A stretch of DNA of 19,287 nt from G020348385 sp964580235 (GTDB taxonomy: Bacteria > Acidobacteriota > Aminicenantia > Aminicenantales > Aminicenantaceae), in contig CAZOJY010000066.1 of NCBI GenBank assembly GCA_964580235.1, positions 1 through 19,287 of the forward strand, read 5' to 3'. Positions within the stretch are counted from its first letter, which is position 1. Each line of letters begins with the position of its first letter. Shown here in pieces: positions 15,186 through 19,287 of this stretch. Both the position numbers and the translations under genes were made by a program. The notes beneath the pieces are model-generated. The model did no database searches, had not been told where the DNA came from, and worked only from the letters and a program-made list of their open reading frames with translations.

Positions 15186-15714
15186 ATTCAATGCCTTTCT
15201 CTTTAAGAGTTTTTTTCAGATCAGACAATCCTCGATATAAAAGGTTTCTCGTCTTATCTCGACTCCAACAATAAAGAGAGGCGATCTCTTCAATCGTGAG
15301 GTTAAGTAAAAATAGTTTTACAACTTTGCGACGTGACTCCAAAAGAGCCCCAATTGTCTCGTTCACCATTTTTTTGAGATCTTCGTCATAGAAACTACCT
15401 GTTTCATATGAGCTCTTCCATTCAGAGATTGTTTTATGTTTCTGCCGTAGTAATAATCCTCTTTCCCGCCGCATTTTTCTGATATGATCAATAACAGAGG
15501 AATCCACGATCTTCTTTATATATGACGAATAATTAATTATCTTTTTCTCATCGCTAAGCAATTTCCAGATTTTGATCCTTACTTCTTGAAAGATGTCATC
15601 TGGATCTATTCCCTCTTTTGGTAGATTGAATTTCTGGATATTTCCCCTTATGAATCTTGTGAATTTGTTAAGAACAACATCAAATTCTTTAAGTTTATCC
15701 GCTTTTGAACTCAT
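15172..15714 (-). CDS. ECF-type RNA polymerase sigma factor
   Basis: A 180-residue sigma-70 family protein with only regions 2 and 4. Region 2 (about 12-86) shows DPDDIFQEVRIKIWKLL (helix 2.2) and SSYIKKIVDSSVIDHIRKMR (2.3/2.4, promoter -10 contact). Region 4 (about 115-170) shows LFLLNLTIEEIASLYCWSRD and KTRNLLYRGLSDLKKTL, a helix-turn-helix for -35 contact. The ATG has AAGG six to seven bases upstream. It is the first gene of a two-gene operon with its membrane anti-sigma factor, the typical arrangement for extracytoplasmic signalling, and it is divergent from the glycosyltransferase gene across a 221-base gap. A TATAAT lies upstream, near 15765-15770 on the minus strand. Targets are unknown; the CHAT and glycosyltransferase genes are the obvious candidates by position. 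Confidence 0.9.
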   Translation of the reverse strand: MSSKADKLKEFDVVLNKFTRFIRGNIQKFNLPKEGIDPDDIFQEVRIKIWKLLSDEKKIINYSSYIKKIVDSSVIDHIRKMRRERGLLLRQKHKTISEWKSSYETGSFYDEDLKKMVNETIGALLESRRKVVKLFLLNLTIEEIASLYCWSRDKTRNLLYRGLSDLKKTLKEKGIEYEIK

Positions 15715-15843
15715 AACGCCTTGGTTGTCGTTTATTTATTTTAGGCAAATAAGCCTACATTATTATATAGAGCTATCAGCCCTGCGAATTTTCTCAATTT
15801 TGTGAAAATAATGTGTATTTTATCAACTACAAATTTATTTTCG

Positions 15844-15899
15844 CAAGTAATTTGAATACATTTCCGTTACTTGACTTATTTTTCAGCATCTAATAAGAT
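15844..15899 (+). promoter_or_regulatory. Candidate promoter and inverted repeat before the glycosyltransferase gene
   Basis: TTGACT (15871-15876), a 17-bp spacer and TAAGAT (15894-15899) form a moderate promoter, 36 bases before the ATG. The -35 overlaps one arm of a perfect 7-bp inverted repeat, CAAGTAA (15844-15850) and TTACTTG (15867-15873), a plausible regulator site. Confidence 0.4.
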
Positions 15900-15935
15900 T
15901 TCAATCGATATAAACGGACGACTAATAAACCCCCA

Positions 15936-17321
15936 ATGTGGGAAGAAACCTTAGCAAAAACAAGCCTCGAACGTCAAGCAAAAAACTTCGATCTTCATGT
16001 CCCTTCTCTCAGAGAAAAGACCGATGTATTCCTGATCATTTTGATCATAACTGCAAGTTCAACAATAGTTATCGTTTCAATCAAATTCCGAATTTTTCAT
16101 CTTTGGATTGAGTTTCTTCAAAGTAATGCTTTCATGAGAGCGGCTTTTTATCCGTTGGTAATTGCATCATTATTTATTATAGTTGGCATAATTTTCCGGA
16201 CGATAATTTGGTTCCGCTATAAACCCATGATAGTAGAAGAAGGGGAGGAGATCGACTGGCCTTTTGTTTCTGTTATTATGCCGGCATTGAATGAAGAAGA
16301 ATTAATTCGTGAATCCATTGATTCCATTTTTTCTTGTGACTACCCGTCTGATAGATTCGAAGTTATTTGTATCAATGATGGAAGCACGGATTTAACTCAA
16401 TCCCATATGATGAATGCCAAGCATAGGTATGGCGAAAAGCTGAAAGTTATTGATTTTCGAACTAATCAGGGAAAACGAATAGCTCTCCATACCGGTATCA
16501 AAGAGTCAATTGGAGAAATTATCATCACGACTGATTCAGACAGCCGAATTGATAAAAATGCCATAAGGAACATGGTTTTGCCTCTAATAAAAGATCAAAA
16601 GACCGGCGCGGTTGCAGGCAGAGTGGAAGTTTCAAACGAGAAGGAAAATTTTTTAACAAGGATGCTTGCCATCCGCTATTCCATTTCCTTCAATTTTGGC
16701 CGGGCATATCAGAGTGTTTATGGAGCGGTCTTTTGTTGTCCCGGCGCTCTTACTGCATATAGAAAAAAAGTCCTAATCAAATTCATCCAAAAATGGGTAA
16801 ATCAAAGGTTTTTAAATACCCCTTGTACTTATGGTGAAGATAGAGCTCTTACTACTGAAATTCTAAAAGCAGGCTATCAGACCCGGTTTCAATCAAATGC
16901 TGTTGTTTTTACGAAAGTTCCTTCTAGTTTCATTCAGATGAATTTGATGTATCTACGTTGGACACGAAGTTATATCAGGGAGTCTATTCTATTTGCGAAA
17001 TTCATGTTTTCTGGATACAGAACTGAACAACGTTTATTACCCATCCTTGATTTCTTCTTTTTAAATTTTCTTCACCCATTTCATATCTTTTCATTGGGAT
17101 TTATTATCTATTCTTTCTCTTTGCATCCTATTTTTATTTTGAGACATTTTGCAGTATTGGTAATTTTTTCTTTTTTGCTTTCCCTTTATTATCTTCGAAC
17201 AAGAAAAAGCCTTACATTTTTATATGGCATTCCTTATGCGTTTATCACGGCTTTTTGCCTTTGGTGGATTGTCCCTTTTGCTGCGTTTACAATGAAAAAT
17301 CAATCATGGATGACGCGTTAG
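15936..17321 (+). CDS. Processive family-2 membrane glycosyltransferase (hyaluronan/chitin synthase type)
   Basis: This 461-residue protein has two N-terminal membrane helices (about 30-50 and 70-93), a cytoplasmic GT-A domain (about 105-350) and about three C-terminal helices (370-452). Catalytic motifs are in order: NDGS (147-150), D200-x-D202 in TTDSDSR, G300-E-D302 as general base, and R341-W342 in LRWTRS, the (Q/R)xxRW-like site that marks processive enzymes. CCPGALTAYRK and TYGEDRALT resemble hyaluronan synthase and NodC/chitin synthase relatives. Expected role: polymerising and extruding a beta-linked polysaccharide using a nucleotide sugar; the sugar is not predictable. The ATG lacks a Shine-Dalgarno sequence, so translation may be weak. 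Its last 18 bases overlap the convergent second CHAT gene. Confidence 0.88.
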   Translation: MWEETLAKTSLERQAKNFDLHVPSLREKTDVFLIILIITASSTIVIVSIKFRIFHLWIEFLQSNAFMRAAFYPLVIASLFIIVGIIFRTIIWFRYKPMIVEEGEEIDWPFVSVIMPALNEEELIRESIDSIFSCDYPSDRFEVICINDGSTDLTQSHMMNAKHRYGEKLKVIDFRTNQGKRIALHTGIKESIGEIIITTDSDSRIDKNAIRNMVLPLIKDQKTGAVAGRVEVSNEKENFLTRMLAIRYSISFNFGRAYQSVYGAVFCCPGALTAYRKKVLIKFIQKWVNQRFLNTPCTYGEDRALTTEILKAGYQTRFQSNAVVFTKVPSSFIQMNLMYLRWTRSYIRESILFAKFMFSGYRTEQRLLPILDFFFLNFLHPFHIFSLGFIIYSFSLHPIFILRHFAVLVIFSFLLSLYYLRTRKSLTFLYGIPYAFITAFCLWWIVPFAAFTMKNQSWMTR

Positions 17322-19287
17322 GAAACCATTTCTTTTCACTGCAACTATCAGTAATCCCCCAACAAGTAGAGAAGATCCTCCATACAGTAGCCACTTCCAG
17401 AAATTGTTAGGAAATACAACTTGATCTGATTTCCCGGAAACAATGAACCCTGCCCAGTAATAAGGATGTGAAACAGCGCCTGAAGCGATCATTTCGAGCT
17501 TAGCTTTGCGTAAAGAAGAATCAATTTTTTTTGAAGCTCGAAGGTAAGAATAAAATCTCTCCATCAGTTGATACGTGGCTTGATCGTTTACTGCCCATAG
17601 ACTCATCAGAACAGAAGAACTGCCCGCAAAAAAGAAGGCCCGGTTTAGTCCTTCTATTCCTTCCCCTCTTATGAACTGTCCCAGTCCTGTCTGACAAGCT
17701 GAGAGTGTGACAAGCTCCGCATTGAGTTTTAGATTATAGATTTCCCTCATTTGAACGAAACCATCTTCTGCTCTGTCATCATTTAAAGATAAAACAATGG
17801 ATGAGCGCGCGGGTTTTTTATCGTCAATAAGACTATGGGTGGCAAAGTGGATAATTTTATAATCATCAAGTTTAAGACTCTTAAGCTGCCTTTCTGTGGC
17901 AGCTCCTCTTACGAAGATATCCTCTCTCTTGCGCTTAAAAAGCGAGCTTATCCGGGCTATTTCTGTTCCACTATACTTTAATCGATAAAAATTAAAGGCG
18001 TTTGAAGAATAGAAATTTTGAAAAATATCATCCCTGTTATTTTCGAATTCCATTGGTCCAAAGTCCGGGTCTCCAAAGGCGAGCATGTCAGCTCTAAATC
18101 TTGATGCATTTTTGTCTTTACGTTGGACAATCTCTCGATAGGATGAGATAGAGGAAGCATAGGAAATCTTATAATCCTCGATAAGCCAATGATCTTGATT
18201 TTGTCGTGTTATAAGAGTTTCAAATGGCAAGAAGTGAAGAATGTCATCGGGGACAAATATGATTTTCCGAATTCTTTTGTCCAAACCAGGAGGGACAAGG
18301 ATTCGGAATAATTTTTTCCCTGAGTCAAAATTCCGAGAATCTTTGTCAGTGATGTCTTGAAGATGGGCAGTAACTAAATTTTGGAGTTCTGATTTCACTG
18401 GAATAGGAAATATCTTAATGTTGTTCTTTGTAATTGCGAAACCATATGAACTTTCATTCCCAATTGTATATGCGATAAATGCCGTTTTGGAATCAAGCAA
18501 TTTTTTTTGGGTTTCTTTTAGAGAGATTATTTCTGGATATTTTAAGTCTGCATAATCTGGACTTTTTGAGCGGATCTCTCTTTTTAAAGTTTCTAAATCA
18601 TTTTCTTTTTCTGTAAGTTCTTGATGAAGTTTATCTTTTTCTTCAAAGCTTAGTCCATGTGTCAGTAAATTATTATAAATATTTGATATGTCCTTCATTA
18701 ATTCTTTTTCCCGATTTTTCAACTTAAAGTTTATTCCTAATGAGATGTCAACCTGAGCTACTTCTAAGCTGTCGAGAAAAGAACGGGCCTTTGCTCTTTC
18801 TAAATAATCAAAGGCCTCACTGTCATATCCTACTCCATTATCATTTGTGTGGAGAATAACCAACATATGGATGAGATTTTGGTAGGCTTCTATTCTCTTA
18901 TCTGCCCCTAGATAGCTGGCTTTGAGTTCTTCTAATTTTATCTGAGAGCGGATGTTTTCAATAATGCGAATGGAATTTTTATAGTTTTTAAGTGCCTCGA
19001 ATATTTTGTTTTGCTTTGCGTAGGCATTTCCGATCTCAAAGTATGCTTCCCAGAGAATCTGTCCCCCTTCGAGATCCTGGGCTAAATCTATTGCTTCTTG
19101 ATAGTATTTAGTTGATTCCTCGTAATTGCCTTGATTGAACTGAACAATCCCCATATTGTTCAGGATCATTCCTATTGATTCAAGGTCATGGATCTCTTCT
19201 GCTTTTTTGTAAGCGATTTGAAAATATTCTAATGCTTGATAGTAGTTTTCTAAATCCGTGTGCACACTTCCAAGATTGTTAAGGACT
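17304..19287 (-). CDS. TPR-CHAT protease with C-terminal membrane helix, second copy (cut by window edge)
   Basis: The frame stays open to the right edge: it reads VLNNLGSVHTDLENYYQALE in a TPR unit, so the start lies outside and the GTG at 19265 is not the true start. Visible parts are at least three TPRs, a charged coiled-coil-like linker (RAKARSFLDS onward), then a CHAT domain. The dyad is intact: His in IIHFATHS (codon 17835-17837) and Cys in TLSACQTG (codon 17694-17696), with IIFVPDDILHFLPFETLI upstream and HPYYWAGFIVSG downstream. After the domain a hydrophobic helix, WLLYGGSSLLVGGLLIVAV, ends in KRNGFLTRHP, a likely membrane anchor with a positive cytoplasmic tail that would put the CHAT domain outside. 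It is a diverged paralogue of the gene at 11535-14480. It ends inside the convergent glycosyltransferase gene (18-bp overlap). Confidence 0.9.
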   Translation of the reverse strand, partial: VLNNLGSVHTDLENYYQALEYFQIAYKKAEEIHDLESIGMILNNMGIVQFNQGNYEESTKYYQEAIDLAQDLEGGQILWEAYFEIGNAYAKQNKIFEALKNYKNSIRIIENIRSQIKLEELKASYLGADKRIEAYQNLIHMLVILHTNDNGVGYDSEAFDYLERAKARSFLDSLEVAQVDISLGINFKLKNREKELMKDISNIYNNLLTHGLSFEEKDKLHQELTEKENDLETLKREIRSKSPDYADLKYPEIISLKETQKKLLDSKTAFIAYTIGNESSYGFAITKNNIKIFPIPVKSELQNLVTAHLQDITDKDSRNFDSGKKLFRILVPPGLDKRIRKIIFVPDDILHFLPFETLITRQNQDHWLIEDYKISYASSISSYREIVQRKDKNASRFRADMLAFGDPDFGPMEFENNRDDIFQNFYSSNAFNFYRLKYSGTEIARISSLFKRKREDIFVRGAATERQLKSLKLDDYKIIHFATHSLIDDKKPARSSIVLSLNDDRAEDGFVQMREIYNLKLNAELVTLSACQTGLGQFIRGEGIEGLNRAFFFAGSSSVLMSLWAVNDQATYQLMERFYSYLRASKKIDSSLRKAKLEMIASGAVSHPYYWAGFIVSGKSDQVVFPNNFWKWLLYGGSSLLVGGLLIVAVKRNGFLTRHP

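Noticed and set aside
11535..19287. CHAT-TPR proteins as part of a type III-E CRISPR (craspase) or gasdermin defence system
   Set aside because: No Cas effector, CRISPR repeats or small gasdermin-like gene is visible next to either CHAT gene. The signal peptide and membrane helix place these proteins in the envelope.

Overview
The window looks like a piece of a bacterial genome from the Acidobacteriota / Candidatus Aminicenantes neighbourhood. This is an inference from gene content, not a search result. The pointers are a bacterial tricorn-protease homologue with a signal peptide, an HEISH-type dipeptidyl peptidase III, a zinc-ribbon / Ser-Thr kinase / TPR gene (here broken), CHAT-TPR proteins beside an ECF sigma / zinc-finger anti-sigma pair, and many exported proteins with lipoprotein or Tat-like leaders. 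No rRNA, tRNA, CRISPR array, prophage gene or intact transposase was seen.

Region 1 (1-9205) has moderate GC and is mostly a set of exported hydrolases. On the minus strand lie the N-terminal part of a tricorn-like protease, a lipoprotein M49 peptidase, and an operon of cupin, S58 (DmpA-type) peptidase and Asp/Glu racemase. An exported aldo/keto reductase with two iron-sulfur motifs follows, also on the minus strand. On the plus strand are a small lipoprotein built from GHTH repeats and an S12 beta-lactamase-fold serine hydrolase. Four unrelated peptidase-type families within 9 kb, all with export signals, suggest handling of peptides or D-amino-acid compounds outside the cytoplasm. Between the M49 gene and the racemase is a 233-bp element bounded by perfect 14-bp inverted repeats, with a 65-bp imperfect palindrome inside it.

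Region 2 (9206-11423) is a decay zone. It holds a small lipoprotein gene with two frameshifts, an intact AbrB-RelE toxin-antitoxin pair with a strong promoter, and the remnant of a zinc-ribbon / protein kinase / TPR gene that has lost most of its kinase domain.

Region 3 (about 11424-19287) is distinctly AT-rich. Two paralogous TPR-CHAT proteases, both with the His/Cys pair intact, bracket an ECF sigma factor with an overlapping membrane anti-sigma factor and a processive family-2 glycosyltransferase of the hyaluronan-synthase type. The first CHAT protein has a predicted signal peptide and the second has a C-terminal membrane helix. The anti-sigma factor has a zinc-binding domain, one membrane helix and an extracytoplasmic domain. 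The layout suggests a surface-signalling module in which envelope CHAT proteases could act on the anti-sigma factor and control polysaccharide synthesis. That link is a hypothesis. The second CHAT gene runs off the right edge and the tricorn gene runs off the left edge.
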